Source: Sulfuriferula plumbiphila (lineage in GTDB: Bacteria > Pseudomonadota > Gammaproteobacteria > Burkholderiales > Sulfuriferulaceae). Taken from it: a DNA stretch of 64,000 nucleotides. Numbering within the stretch: the stretch's first letter is position 1; each line of letters begins with the position of its first letter. Shown here one piece after another: positions 21,817 to 30,370 of the stretch. The stretch lies in NCBI RefSeq assembly GCF_009938015.1, contig NZ_AP021884.1, positions 3,226,585-3,290,584 on the forward strand. The letters run 5' to 3'. The notes beneath the pieces were generated by a model. The model ran no database searches. It saw only the letters and a program-made list of their open reading frames with translations, and was not told the DNA's origin. Position numbers and translations under genes: made by a program.

Positions 21817-21880
21817 GAAGACTGCTCTGCGGCAGGGCAGGGCTTGCCTGCTCACACCTTAAGAGCGCACGGATTCCCGG

Positions 21881-22190
21881 TCAGTTTGCAGTGGCGCGGC
21901 GGTTATGCATGAGGCGGAAAACCAGCCAGGCAGGCACCAGATACAGCGCAGCGCTGCCCAGATACGGCGGAAAATATTTGACAACGGCCAGCGTGTACGC
22001 CACCACACCCACGACGCGTCAGCCAGCGCCCCGCACCCCACAACAACGCGCAGGTGGGAATCAGGCCGAAATACGCCGGCGTCGGGCAGCAGCGCGGAGG
22101 TGCCGAAGTCACTCATGCGCGTAGCCGCCATGACCGCAGCCAGGACAGCGAGTATCCACAAACGGTGCTTAAGCGGCAACGATACGGCGA
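21881..22190 (-). pseudogene. Remnant of a small membrane protein
   Basis: Three short pieces in different minus-strand frames read as one hydrophobic protein: KHRLWILAVLAAVMAAT, then GLIPTCALLWGAGRWLTRR, then AYTLAVVKYFPPYLG and LYLVPAWLVFRLMHNRR before a TGA at 21881-21883. The frame breaks and missing middle suggest a decayed gene with internal deletions. Family not recognised; it follows the receptor remnant and may have been linked to it. Confidence 0.5.
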
Positions 22191-22205
22191 TCTCCCTGAT
22201 ACGAA

Positions 22206-22795
22206 TCAGGGTGGATTGTACTCCACGCCGGCAAAAAGCATTCAGACCCGGCGTATTGTAGCCATTCACCAGTTGATAATCCTTGTCCGAGGCGATTACT
22301 TGTGTGCCCAATTCCAGGTCGCCAGGGATTTTGGACAAATCCAGTGTGCCGTGACGGCTGGCGCGATACGCAAGCACATTGCCGGTGGTGCGGTCTTGCG
22401 GATTTTGCCAGTCAACGCTGGCTTTGATTTTATGCCGGCCAGCTGCTGACCTGGTTTTGCGCGTAATCATTCGCAGTACCGGCGTCGTACTCGACCCGGT
22501 CATGATTATAAAAGCCGCTCAGGCCAATGCTGTTCCCGGCATTCAGCGCATGCTCCAGACTCAAGCTGGCATTACGCCTCCTGGCGCCGTCGTCATCCGC
22601 CACAAGGCCAAATGTGCCCGGACGTGCCGCGGAGAAACCGCCATTGGTTTTGTCATAGCCCGCACCCAGACTAAAGCGCGTTGCACCTGCCTGACCTGCA
22701 CAGCCCACGCGGCCATTCACCGTGTCATAGCTGCCCAGCCCCAGCGCCGCACTCAGATGACACGCCCACACTCGCTTAGCGTTGCGGGGGCAGCA
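22206..22795 (-). pseudogene. BtuB-like TonB-dependent receptor remnant
   Basis: Fragments of the beta-barrel survive: LGSYDTVNGRVG and GGFSAARPGTFGLVADDDG, then NSIGLSGFYNHDRVEYDAG in one frame, and after a junction near 22440 KIKASVDWQNPQDRTTGNVLA and LELGTQVIASDKDYQLVNG in another. These match the order in BtuB-type cobalamin receptors, but the signal peptide and plug domain are absent, much of the barrel is deleted, and a run of T near the 3' end shifts the frame before GVEYNPP-stop. The gene is dead. It was probably once a vitamin B12 or similar siderophore-type receptor. Confidence 0.75.
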
Positions 22796-22826
22796 CTGGT
22801 ATTGCATCAGTTTCCCGTTTAAACGG

Positions 22827-23354
22827 CTAATTCTGCGTGACGACACGGATGTAGAAAGGGCACGGCTGGCCGGGCGTGGGGTTGTCGGGCACGGCGTCAA
22901 AAGGATAGACGCCCGTGCCCAGTCCATGGGCATCTGTCGCGCACAGCGCCTGTATGGTCGCATCCGCAGTGGCGTGAAGCGGAAACAGGCGAATGCCGAT
23001 GGCTTCCGGACGCCGGCTGGCCGCATCAATATACATGCGCCGGGTAACCTCCTGCGTCAGTACGGTAAGCAGTTTCACCAGTGCTTCCAGCTCGGCGCCG
23101 AGTCCCGCCGCAATAAGCTGCTGCGCCAGTGGCCGCGGGCCAGTCTGCAGGAACAGGGGGTCGGACAGCGCCATGAAAATCGCGTTTTCCGTTGCCGCGT
23201 CCTGGGGGAGCCGGGAGGACGCCGCAAGGTGACGCGCGACCAGGGCGCGCGTCACCGGCACCTGCTCCACTCGCGCCTCCGGGGGGACACCAGCCGTCAC
23301 CACGCGGCCTTTCGGCACCCAGCGTGACTTGATGTAATCGAGCAGATAAGCCAT
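22827..23354 (-). CDS. Unrecognised protein, second gene of a two-gene cassette
   Basis: 175 residues beginning MAYLLDYIKSRWVPKGRVV. No signal peptide or transmembrane helix; a mix of helices (LAQQLIAAGLGAELEALVKLLTVLTQEVTRRMYID) and a C-terminal strand-like part ending PCPFYIRVVTQN. I recognise no family. Its ATG overlaps the stop of the gene upstream by one base, so the two are translationally coupled. It lies between the decayed receptor region and zapB, with normal codon use and an intact frame, so it is likely expressed. Confidence 0.6.
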   Translation of the reverse strand: MAYLLDYIKSRWVPKGRVVTAGVPPEARVEQVPVTRALVARHLAASSRLPQDAATENAIFMALSDPLFLQTGPRPLAQQLIAAGLGAELEALVKLLTVLTQEVTRRMYIDAASRRPEAIGIRLFPLHATADATIQALCATDAHGLGTGVYPFDAVPDNPTPGQPCPFYIRVVTQN

Positions 23355-23683
23355 CAGAAATTCTCGATGCGTGCCTGATAACGGAACACGATCAGACGGT
23401 ACAAGTCATCGCCCACCTGAACGTGGGTGGACTCGCGCCGCTCCAGGCTGATGGTTTCGCCGCCGCTGGCTGAGAGGGTACGGAACCCGAACACCTCATT
23501 CTCGACCAGCCCATTGAGGATATCCTGACATTCCGTCGCGTCAAGCTGTTGGCCGGTATTGTCTACCAGCTCGCAGGCTTTACCCCGCCTGGTCGTGCCG
23601 GGATAATGCACGGCATCTTCACGCAACGGGTTATTTTCGTCAAAGTCCGCATTGGGATCAACAAACTGGTTTATATCGCTCAT
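23354..23683 (-). CDS. Unrecognised small protein, first gene of a two-gene cassette
   Basis: 109 residues, acidic N-terminus (MSDINQFVDPNADFDENNPLR), two cysteines (GKACELVDN and ATECQDIL), and a C-terminal strand-rich part (GETISLERRESTHVQVGDDLYRLIVFRYQARIENF). No signal, membrane segment or known motif. Divergent from zapB with a gap of 75 bases. It overlaps the next gene by one base. The pair has no neighbours suggesting a role. Confidence 0.6.
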   Translation of the reverse strand: MSDINQFVDPNADFDENNPLREDAVHYPGTTRRGKACELVDNTGQQLDATECQDILNGLVENEVFGFRTLSASGGETISLERRESTHVQVGDDLYRLIVFRYQARIENF

Positions 23684-23722
23684 GACTGCTTAAACATTAC
23701 TTTTAGTTAATCCGATTAGCTG

Positions 23723-23752
23723 TTGACTCGACTGAATTTTCCAAATTATAGT
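23723..23752 (+). promoter_or_regulatory. Promoter of the zapB-zapA-6S RNA unit
   Basis: TTGACT (23723-23728) and TATAGT (23747-23752) are spaced by 18 bp. Initiation about seven bases further on would fall at the ATG at 23759, so the transcript would be nearly leaderless. No Shine-Dalgarno is seen before that ATG. Confidence 0.55.
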
Positions 23753-23758
23753 GTCTGC

Positions 23759-23959
23759 ATGGAAAGTGAACTTAACGCCCTTGAGTCTAAAATTCAGCAG
23801 ATGGTGCAATTGTGCCAGAATCTGCGCACGGAGAACCAGAAGCTGCGCCAGCAGATTGCTGCGGCAACCGGCGAACAAAAGCTGCTTGCCGAGCGCATGA
23901 CGCAGGCACGCGTCCGTATCGAAGCCCTGCTGGAAAAAATTCCCGAGGATGAAGCATGA
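23759..23959 (+). CDS. ZapB-like coiled-coil cell division protein (TIGR02449 type)
   Basis: 66 residues, almost entirely a coiled coil (SELNALESKIQQMVQLCQNLRTEN through RVRIEALLEKIP). Small proteins of this kind lie directly upstream of zapA in many proteobacteria and are thought to assist FtsZ-ring assembly. The start is taken at the ATG at 23759. A TTG at 23723 would run through the likely -35/-10 promoter and is rejected. It overlaps zapA by four bases (ATGA). Confidence 0.8.
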   Translation: MESELNALESKIQQMVQLCQNLRTENQKLRQQIAAATGEQKLLAERMTQARVRIEALLEKIPEDEA

Positions 23960-24285
23960 GTCGCGACAGCAAAGGCATGGATATCAACATTCTGGGACGC
24001 GAATTCCGCGTCGCCTGCCCGGCACACGAGCAAGATGCTTTGCTCTCCGCAGCGGCTTATCTGGACAAGAAAATGCGCGAAATACGCGAACAGGGCAAGG
24101 TTATCGGGGTTGAGCGGATTGCCGTGATGGCGGCGCTGAATATTGCCTACGAGCTATTGTCCGCAAGGGAGGACACGGGTTTTGACATCACCGCCATCAA
24201 GCGTAGAATGAGTTCCATGGAAGCGTTACTGGACGAAGCGATGGCCGAACAAAACGAGCTGTTCTCTTCTTCCGAACCCAGTTAA
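23956..24285 (+). CDS. zapA: Cell division protein ZapA
   Basis: 109 residues. The N-terminal globular domain (MDINILGREFRVACPAHEQDALLSAAAYLDKKMREIR) has the ZapA signature, and the C-terminal part is a coiled coil (ITAIKRRMSSMEALLDEAMAEQ). ZapA cross-links FtsZ protofilaments at the Z-ring and recruits ZapB. The stop is followed after one base by the 6S RNA, the conserved zapA-ssrS-fau order of beta- and gammaproteobacteria. Confidence 0.93.
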   Translation: MSRDSKGMDINILGREFRVACPAHEQDALLSAAAYLDKKMREIREQGKVIGVERIAVMAALNIAYELLSAREDTGFDITAIKRRMSSMEALLDEAMAEQNELFSSSEPS

Positions 24286-24286
24286 T

Positions 24287-24458
24287 GCTCCCTGCGATGT
24301 TGCCCTGGCCGCGAATTCTTTGAACCAATAAATTTGACCTGGTTGCGGCTATATCTGGTACCGGTGTGCGCGTTACAAGCTAATGCGCCTAAAGTACTTG
24401 CGCTGCGACCCCTTGAACCGCAGGTTCAAGATAGCGACCAGACTGCATCGCGGGGAGC
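24287..24458 (+). ncRNA. ssrS: 6S RNA
   Basis: A closing stem is formed by GCTCCCTGCGATG (24287-24299) and CATCGCGGGGAGC (24446-24458), 12 Watson-Crick pairs and one G-U. Near the 3' side CCTTGAACC and GGTTCAAG form the inverted repeat that is characteristic of 6S RNA. It lies between zapA and fau, as in most proteobacteria, and is about 172 nt, close to the usual 180. The RNA mimics an open promoter and sequesters sigma-70 RNA polymerase in stationary phase. Ends are estimated from the stem. Confidence 0.88.
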
Positions 24459-24469
24459 ACCCCACCCTC

Positions 24470-25096
24470 ATGAACAAATCCGAACTGCGTAAATCCCTGC
24501 GCCAGCGCCGCGCCGCTATCAGCCGGACTGAGCGTCGCCGCGCTGCCGCCAATTTGACGCGCAATGCCCTGCGCCACGGCTTGTTGACGCGCTACCAACG
24601 CATCGGCATTTATCTCGCACACGGCGCCGAAATCAGCACCGTGCCGCTGATCAACCGCGCCCTCGCGCTGCACCGCGCGTGTTATTTGCCGATGCTGCCA
24701 TTCGGACGCGGCAAGACGCTGCGGTTCAACCGCCTGCAAGCGGGGCAATCATGGGTAGCCAACCGCTATGGCATTCCGGAAAACACCACCACCCAGCAGC
24801 TGCATGCACGCCAGCTGGATTTGCTGTTTGTGCCACTGGTCGGATTCGACGACTGCGGCAACCGCATCGGCATGGGCGGCGGCTTCTACGATACGACCTT
24901 GGCCTATCTGCGGCGCCGGCTGGCGTGGCGCAAACCTTATCTGGTGGGCGTGGCGTTCGAGTGCCAGCGCATCAACGGCGAACTGCCGCACGACCCGTGG
25001 GATGCACCGCTCGACGCCGTGCTTACTGAACGTGGCCTACACCGTTTCAAGCGCCGAAATACGCCTCCTGCACCGCTGCATCCCCCATCAGCGTAG
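24470..25096 (+). CDS. fau: 5-formyltetrahydrofolate cyclo-ligase
   Basis: 208 residues from MNKSELRKSLRQRR. The family blocks are LRQRRAAISRTERRRAA, IGIYLAHGAEISTVPLI, DLLFVPLVGFDDCGNRIGMGGGFYD (the nucleotide and folate binding part) and AFECQRI. It converts 5-formyl-THF to 5,10-methenyl-THF using ATP. The ATG at 24470 follows the 6S RNA; an ATG at 24383 would put the start inside the RNA. Its 3' end overlaps that of convergent livF by 50 bases. Confidence 0.9.
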   Translation: MNKSELRKSLRQRRAAISRTERRRAAANLTRNALRHGLLTRYQRIGIYLAHGAEISTVPLINRALALHRACYLPMLPFGRGKTLRFNRLQAGQSWVANRYGIPENTTTQQLHARQLDLLFVPLVGFDDCGNRIGMGGGFYDTTLAYLRRRLAWRKPYLVGVAFECQRINGELPHDPWDAPLDAVLTERGLHRFKRRNTPPAPLHPPSA

Positions 25097-25757
25097 CCGC
25101 TGCACCCGCACCGGTGATGCTTCCGCTGGCCATGATATAGCCGCGATCACAGCTTGCCAGCGCCAGGCGGGCATTTTGCTCGACCAGGAAAATGCTGACG
25201 CCGCGTGCGGCAATATCGCGCAAGGTGCCGAATATCTTTTCCACCATCATCGGCGCCAGACCCATGCTGGGCTCGTCGAGAAGCAGCAGGCGCGGACGCG
25301 ACAACAGCGCGCGGCCTATCGCCAGCATTTGCTGTTCGCCGCCGGAGAGTTGCCCGGCAGGCTGGTTACGGCGCTCTCCCAGGCGTTCAAAACGCTGGTA
25401 CAAGGCATCTGTTTCCTGGCGCACGGCGGCGTCATCGCGTCTGGCATAGGCCCCCATGGCCAGGTTTTCCGCCACCGTGAGCCGCGAAAAAATGCCGCGT
25501 CCTTCCGGCACCATGGCCAGTCCCAAGCGTACGATCTGATACGCGGGTTTGCGCGTGATGGCCTGCCCGGCAAAGTGCACGGCACCCTTTGCCGGCGGCA
25601 GCATCCCCACAATCGCTTTGAGCAAGGTGGTTTTGCCCGCGCCGTTGGCACCGATCAGGCATACCCGCTCACCCTCGCCCACACTCAGGCTGACGCTACG
25701 CACGGCCTGGATGTTGCCGTAGGCAACCGCGAGATTTTCGACTGACAACAAGCTCAC
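25047..25757 (-). CDS. livF: Branched-chain amino acid ABC transporter ATPase LivF
   Basis: 236 residues. Walker A GANGAGKTT (about residues 33-41), signature LSGGEQQM (about residue 138), Walker B LLLLDEPSMGLAP, and the switch His region. This is the shorter of the two Liv ATPases (LivF class). It powers uptake with LivG. It is the last gene of livKHMGF, overlapping livG by four bases. Family members also carry urea or amides, so the substrate is not proven. Confidence 0.9.
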   Translation of the reverse strand: MSLLSVENLAVAYGNIQAVRSVSLSVGEGERVCLIGANGAGKTTLLKAIVGMLPPAKGAVHFAGQAITRKPAYQIVRLGLAMVPEGRGIFSRLTVAENLAMGAYARRDDAAVRQETDALYQRFERLGERRNQPAGQLSGGEQQMLAIGRALLSRPRLLLLDEPSMGLAPMMVEKIFGTLRDIAARGVSIFLVEQNARLALASCDRGYIMASGSITGAGAAATLMGDAAVQEAYFGA

Positions 25758-26533
25758 CCCGCCCCCCCGCCGAGATAGGCGGCGATAACGCGCCTATCTC
25801 GGCGCACCTCGTCGGGCGTGCCTTGCGCGATGAGCTCGCCAAAATCGAGCACGGCGATACGCTCGCACAGGCTCATCATCAGTTTCACATCGTGCTCAAT
25901 CACCAGTACCGTCAAACCGAGCTGGTCGCGCAGGCGGCAGATCAGCTGCCTGAGCGTGTCACGTTCTACCGGATTCATGCCTGCCGCAGGCTCATCCAGC
26001 GCCAGCACCTGGGGATCGGTGGCCAGCGCACGGGCGATTTCCAGGCGGCGCTGATCACCGTATGACAAATGCTTGGCCAGCAGGTGGCCATGGCTGGCAA
26101 TGCCCACCCATTCCAGCAACTGATGCGCGCGCGCTCCAATGGCTGCCTCCTCCGCCCGTGTGGCGGCGTTGCGCAGCACTGCACCGATCACGCCCGCACG
26201 GGTACGCGCATGGCGCCCTACCATGACATTCTCCAGCGCAGTCATGTTGGCGAACAGACGGATATTCTGGAAAGTGCGCGCAATCCCCAGCTTGAGCACC
26301 TGGTGTGGTTTCATGCCCAGCATGGAGCAGCGTTTGAATTCGATATTACCGCTGCTGGGGGTATACAGCCCGGTGAGGATATTGAACAGCGTGGTTTTAC
26401 CCGCGCCGTTGGGGCCAATCAGCCCGAGTATTTCACCACCGTGCACTTGCAGCGAAACATTTTTGAGCGCGTGAATCCCGCCAAAGTGCTTGCTGATTTG
26501 CTCCAGCCTGATGAGTTCGGTCATCGCCTTCAT
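25754..26533 (-). CDS. livG: Branched-chain amino acid ABC transporter ATPase LivG
   Basis: 259 residues. Walker A GPNGAGKTT (about residue 38), signature LSYGDQRRLEIARALA, Walker B VLALDEPAAGMNP, all intact. The ARTFQNIRLFANMTALENVMVGRH region is the LivG-type Q-loop context. Overlaps livM by four bases and livF by four, so the unit is one transcript. Confidence 0.9.
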   Translation of the reverse strand: MKAMTELIRLEQISKHFGGIHALKNVSLQVHGGEILGLIGPNGAGKTTLFNILTGLYTPSSGNIEFKRCSMLGMKPHQVLKLGIARTFQNIRLFANMTALENVMVGRHARTRAGVIGAVLRNAATRAEEAAIGARAHQLLEWVGIASHGHLLAKHLSYGDQRRLEIARALATDPQVLALDEPAAGMNPVERDTLRQLICRLRDQLGLTVLVIEHDVKLMMSLCERIAVLDFGELIAQGTPDEVRRDRRVIAAYLGGGAG

Positions 26534-27630
26534 CGCCTTGCATCATAAACACTGGCCTGCTCCTGCACCGCGACGTCACCCTCGGCAACCAGTTCGCGCT
26601 TGCGCTGGCGCGACGGCAGCAGCCCGGCAGGGCGAAACAGCATGACCAGAATCAGGGCCATGCCGAACAGCAGCATGCGCAAATCGGATGGGTCCACCAC
26701 CACATGTCCCAGCCACGCGCGCTGCAGGTCACCGGTATAGCGCAGCGCTTCGGGCAGCACGGTGAGCAGCAGCGCACCCAGGATCACGCCGGGAATATTG
26801 CCCATGCCGCCCAACACAATCATGCACAGGATCATCACCGATTCCATCAGGTTGAAGCTCTCCGGGCTGATGAAGCCCTGGAACCCGGCAAACAGCCCGC
26901 CCGCCAGACCGCCGAAAGTGGCGCCCATGGCAAACGCCAGCAGCTTGATATTGCGCACATTGATACCCATCGCTTCGGCAGCCACTTCGTCTTCGCGGAT
27001 CGCCGCCCAGGCACGGCCAATACGTGAATCCTGCAGGCGCATGGAAATGAATACCACCAGCAGGGTGAGCAGCAAAAACAGATAGTAATACTGGTGCGGC
27101 GCAGACAGGCTGATTCCGAACAGCTGATGGGTTTTACCCAACGACATGCCCAACAGGCTCACCGGATCAATCTGGTTGATGCCCTGCGGGCCATTGGTGA
27201 TATTCACCGGGGCATTGAGATTGTTGAGAAAAATGCGAATGATCTCGCCAAAGCCGAGCGTCACAATAGCCAGATAATCGCCACGCAGGCGCAGCGTGGG
27301 GGTGCCCAGCAGCACGCCGAATAGGCCCGCGACTGCTGCGCCGATGGGCAGCACCGCCCAGAACGGCAAGTGCAGACCAAATTGCGGCGAGGCCAGCAGG
27401 GCGTAGCAATACGCACCCACTGCGTAGAAAGCAACATAGCCAAGATCCAGCAGCCCGGCATAGCCCACCACAATATTCAGTCCGAGTGCCAGCATCACAT
27501 ACAGCAATGCCAGATCCATGATGCGTAGCCACGAGCGCCCCAGTCCAAAATCCACCACAAACGGCAGCAAGGCCAGCATCACACCCAGCGCGATAAACGT
27601 TAACCAGACTTGACGCTTGCTGCGTGGCAT
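26530..27630 (-). CDS. livM: Branched-chain amino acid ABC transporter permease LivM
   Basis: 366 residues with eight to ten hydrophobic segments, including GLNIVVGYAGLLDLGYVAFYAVGAYCYALL and FGEIIRIFLNNLN, the LivM signature with the EAA-like loop (AIREDEVAAEAMGINVRNIKLLAF). It ends in a charged cytoplasmic tail. The inner-membrane subunit pairs with LivH. Confidence 0.9.
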   Translation of the reverse strand: MPRSKRQVWLTFIALGVMLALLPFVVDFGLGRSWLRIMDLALLYVMLALGLNIVVGYAGLLDLGYVAFYAVGAYCYALLASPQFGLHLPFWAVLPIGAAVAGLFGVLLGTPTLRLRGDYLAIVTLGFGEIIRIFLNNLNAPVNITNGPQGINQIDPVSLLGMSLGKTHQLFGISLSAPHQYYYLFLLLTLLVVFISMRLQDSRIGRAWAAIREDEVAAEAMGINVRNIKLLAFAMGATFGGLAGGLFAGFQGFISPESFNLMESVMILCMIVLGGMGNIPGVILGALLLTVLPEALRYTGDLQRAWLGHVVVDPSDLRMLLFGMALILVMLFRPAGLLPSRQRKRELVAEGDVAVQEQASVYDARR

Positions 27631-27633
27631 AAG

Positions 27634-28563
27634 TCAGGCGCGCTCACCAACCCGCTCACCCAGCAGGCCGGAGGGTCTGAACACCAGCACCAGGATCAGC
27701 ACGAAGAAGGCGAATACATCCTGATAATTGCTGCCGAGGAAGCCACCGGTGAAGTCGCCGATATAACCCGCGCCCAGGCTCTCGATCACCCCCAGCAACA
27801 AGCCACCGAACATGGCGCCGGCAAGGTTGCCGATACCGCCCAGCACCGCTGCCGAGAACGCCTTGAGCCCCAACAGAAATCCCATGTAATAGTGCGCCAG
27901 GCCATAATAGGCACTCACCATCACGCCCGCTACCGCAGCCAGTGCCGAGCCCATCACAAAGGTGAGCGAGATCACGGTATTGGCATTCACCCCCATCAAA
28001 CCGGCAATCTGTGGCGATTGTGCAGTGGCACGCATGGCCCGCCCCAGGCGGGTTCTTTTTACCAGCAGGGTGAGCACCAGCATCAGCATGACGGAAGTAA
28101 CCAGAATGACGATTTGGACATCGGTGATACTGGCACCCAGTAATTGATGCCGGCCTTGCGGCAGAATGGGTGGGAAGGAAATATATTGCCGCCCCCAGAT
28201 CAGCATGGCGAGATTCTGCAACACGATGGATACCCCGATTGCAGTAATCAGCGGTGCCAGACGCGGGGCATTGCGCAGCGGCCGGTAAGCCAGCCGCTCG
28301 ATGGTAAAACCCAGCGCCATGCATGCCGGAATCGCTGCCAGCAAGCCCAGCAGCGCGATGACCACCCCGGGCAAGGCCACCCCGTTGCCAACCAGCGCCG
28401 AGATTACCGATAATGCAACCATGGCACCAATCATGGTCACTTCGCCGTGGGCAAAGTTGATCAACTCAAGAATGCCGTACACCATGGTGTAGCCCAGCGC
28501 CACCAGCGCGTACACGCTGCCCAGCACCAGACCGTTGATTAACTGCTGAACAAAAATATCCAT
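27634..28563 (-). CDS. livH: Branched-chain amino acid ABC transporter permease LivH
   Basis: 309 residues, about eight transmembrane segments. It begins MDIFVQQLINGLVLGSVYAL, the classic LivH N-terminus, then GYTMVYGILELINFAHGEV. The EAA-like loop is RATAQSPQIAGLMGVNANTVI. I used the ATG at 28563; a longer in-frame extension upstream lacks family similarity. livK is 22 bases upstream. Confidence 0.9.
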   Translation of the reverse strand: MDIFVQQLINGLVLGSVYALVALGYTMVYGILELINFAHGEVTMIGAMVALSVISALVGNGVALPGVVIALLGLLAAIPACMALGFTIERLAYRPLRNAPRLAPLITAIGVSIVLQNLAMLIWGRQYISFPPILPQGRHQLLGASITDVQIVILVTSVMLMLVLTLLVKRTRLGRAMRATAQSPQIAGLMGVNANTVISLTFVMGSALAAVAGVMVSAYYGLAHYYMGFLLGLKAFSAAVLGGIGNLAGAMFGGLLLGVIESLGAGYIGDFTGGFLGSNYQDVFAFFVLILVLVFRPSGLLGERVGERA

Positions 28564-28585
28564 GCTGCGCGCTGAGAAAAATCGT

Positions 28586-29761
28586 CTATTTGCCGCTGTA
28601 TACGGTTTCCAGCGGATGCCAGGTCCCATTCTTGACCTGGTATAGCGTCACCGCCCCTCCGCTCACATCGCCCTTGCTGTCAAAACGGATTTTCCCGGTC
28701 ACGCCCTGGTAATCGGTTCTGGCAAGTTCGGGCAGGTATTTGGCCGGATCGGACGAACCGGCGCGTTTCATGGCTTCCACCATGACATACACCGCATCGT
28801 AGGCATAGGGGGCGTAGTTCTGGATCGGGCCGAAGCGCGCAGTGAATTTTTCCCTGAAAGCCTTGCCGCCGGGCATGGCGTCGAGTGTCAGACCCGGGTT
28901 GGAGGCAATCGCGCCTTCGGCGTCGGCACCTGCCAGCTTGATGAACTCGGGCGTTTGCATGCCGTCACCACCCAGCAGCTGTGCCTTTAATCCAAGCTGC
29001 TTCATTTGCTTCGCCATTGGGCCGGCCTGCGGATCCATACCGCCGAAGAACACCAGGTCGGGGGCTTTGGACTTGATCGAGGTAAGGATTGCCATGAAAT
29101 CAGTGGATTTGTCGGTGGTGTATTCACGCCCGACAATTTCCGCGCCGGCCGCCTCGGCGGCCTTGGCGAATTCATCGGCCAGCCCCTGACCGTACGCAGT
29201 GCGGTCATCGATGATGGCGATTTTTTTGGCGCCGAGTTTGTTGACGGCATACTGGCCCAGCACATGTCCCTGCTGTTCGTCATTGGTCATCACGCGAAAC
29301 GCGGTGTTGTAACCCTGTGCGGTATACGCGATGGCTGTGGCGGAAGGCGATATCTGCGGGATGCCTGCGTCGTGGTAGATGGTAGACGCCGGGATAGTGG
29401 AACCTGAATTGAGATGGCCAATGACGCCGGCAACGCCGCTATCCACCAGTTTTTGCGCGACGGTAGTGGCCGTCTTGGGATCGGCCTGGTCGTCTTCGCT
29501 CAACAGGTCAATATGCATTTTCCTGCCGCCCAGGGTGAGGCCCGCGGCGTTGATTTCATCCACGGCCAGGCGTGCGCCGTTTTCGTTGTCCTTGCCCAGA
29601 TGCGCCTGCGGCCCGGTGAGGGGCGCCACCGAACCAATCTTGATGAGGTTATCCGCCGAGGCAGCGCCGTCGTGTTTGCCGCAGCCGCCAAGCACCAGCG
29701 CAGCCATTGCCGCAACCAGCAATGCGTTCAATACGGTGGGTTTCAACGCGTTCTCCGTCAC
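28586..29761 (-). CDS. livK: Branched-chain amino acid-type periplasmic binding protein (lipoprotein)
   Basis: About 391 residues; type I periplasmic binding fold (Peripla_BP_6). The signal peptide ends ALVLGGCGK, with a plausible lipobox (LGGC), so the protein may be anchored to the membrane rather than free. The mature protein begins with IKIGSVAPLTGPQAHLGKDNENGARLAVDEINA. The start is uncertain: GTG at 29761 or TTG at 29746, the latter preceded by GGAG and giving a tidier signal peptide. First gene of the liv unit. The substrate class is assumed from the company of LivHMGF. Confidence 0.87.
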   Translation of the reverse strand: MTENALKPTVLNALLVAAMAALVLGGCGKHDGAASADNLIKIGSVAPLTGPQAHLGKDNENGARLAVDEINAAGLTLGGRKMHIDLLSEDDQADPKTATTVAQKLVDSGVAGVIGHLNSGSTIPASTIYHDAGIPQISPSATAIAYTAQGYNTAFRVMTNDEQQGHVLGQYAVNKLGAKKIAIIDDRTAYGQGLADEFAKAAEAAGAEIVGREYTTDKSTDFMAILTSIKSKAPDLVFFGGMDPQAGPMAKQMKQLGLKAQLLGGDGMQTPEFIKLAGADAEGAIASNPGLTLDAMPGGKAFREKFTARFGPIQNYAPYAYDAVYVMVEAMKRAGSSDPAKYLPELARTDYQGVTGKIRFDSKGDVSGGAVTLYQVKNGTWHPLETVYSGK

Positions 29762-29847
29762 ACAAATATCGGTAACTTATACCACAAACGCCAAAAACCG
29801 TGAATGCAATAAGACAGGCACACGACTGGCAGAGCGGTCTGCAGGCG

Positions 29848-29874
29848 AAAAAAAGCCGGCCACAGGAGCCGGCT
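29848..29874 (-). terminator. Intrinsic terminator downstream of the small cytochrome c
   Basis: On the minus strand AGCCGGC-N7-GCCGGCT is followed by a run of seven T (29848-29853 side). It lies 25 bases beyond the stop of the cytochrome c gene, separating it from the liv unit. Confidence 0.8.
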
Positions 29875-29898
29875 CGGGGAACAACATGCAATACCGGA

Positions 29899-30216
29899 TC
29901 AGAGACTGAGTATCCAGCTCACAATAGTCTTCAGATCAGCGTCCTTGACTTGCGGGTTGGGCGGCATCGGCACTTGACCCCACACGCCTGCACCGCCGCG
30001 TTTGACCTTCTCGATCAGCCTGGCCTCAGCGCCCTTGTCACCTTTGTATTTGGCAGCGACGTCCTTGTATGCCGGACCGACAATTTTTTTGTCCACGCCG
30101 TGGCAGCTCATACAGGCGTTTTTCTGCGCCAGTGACAAACCCGAATCTGCCGCAACTGCCGGACCCGCGCCCAGCGCGATTATCGCAGCGGTAGCGATCC
30201 CCATCCATGCTTTCAT
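29899..30216 (-). CDS. Small class I cytochrome c (c-551/c-552 type)
   Basis: 105 residues from MKAWMGIATAAI. The signal peptide ends at about residue 21 (GPAVAA); the haem motif is CMSCH in NACMSCHGVDKK; the distal Met ligand is probably in WGQVPMPPNPQV. A C-terminal helix (DLKTIVSWILSL) ends the fold. This is the periplasmic electron shuttle of the c-551/c8 group. An in-frame ATG 14 codons upstream would disrupt the signal peptide. A terminator follows. Confidence 0.9.
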   Translation of the reverse strand: MKAWMGIATAAIIALGAGPAVAADSGLSLAQKNACMSCHGVDKKIVGPAYKDVAAKYKGDKGAEARLIEKVKRGGAGVWGQVPMPPNPQVKDADLKTIVSWILSL

Positions 30217-30370
30217 TGTGCTCTCCTCATTGGAACTTAACTGGGTAAAAAAATACATCAGGAATCTACTGTCTGTGATGCAATACTACCCGAATTGTGC
30301 CAGCCCACAAGCCGTACAATTTGCTGCACAACGTCCAGTAAAATCTACCAGGAAAAGCCTGTCATCAAGC

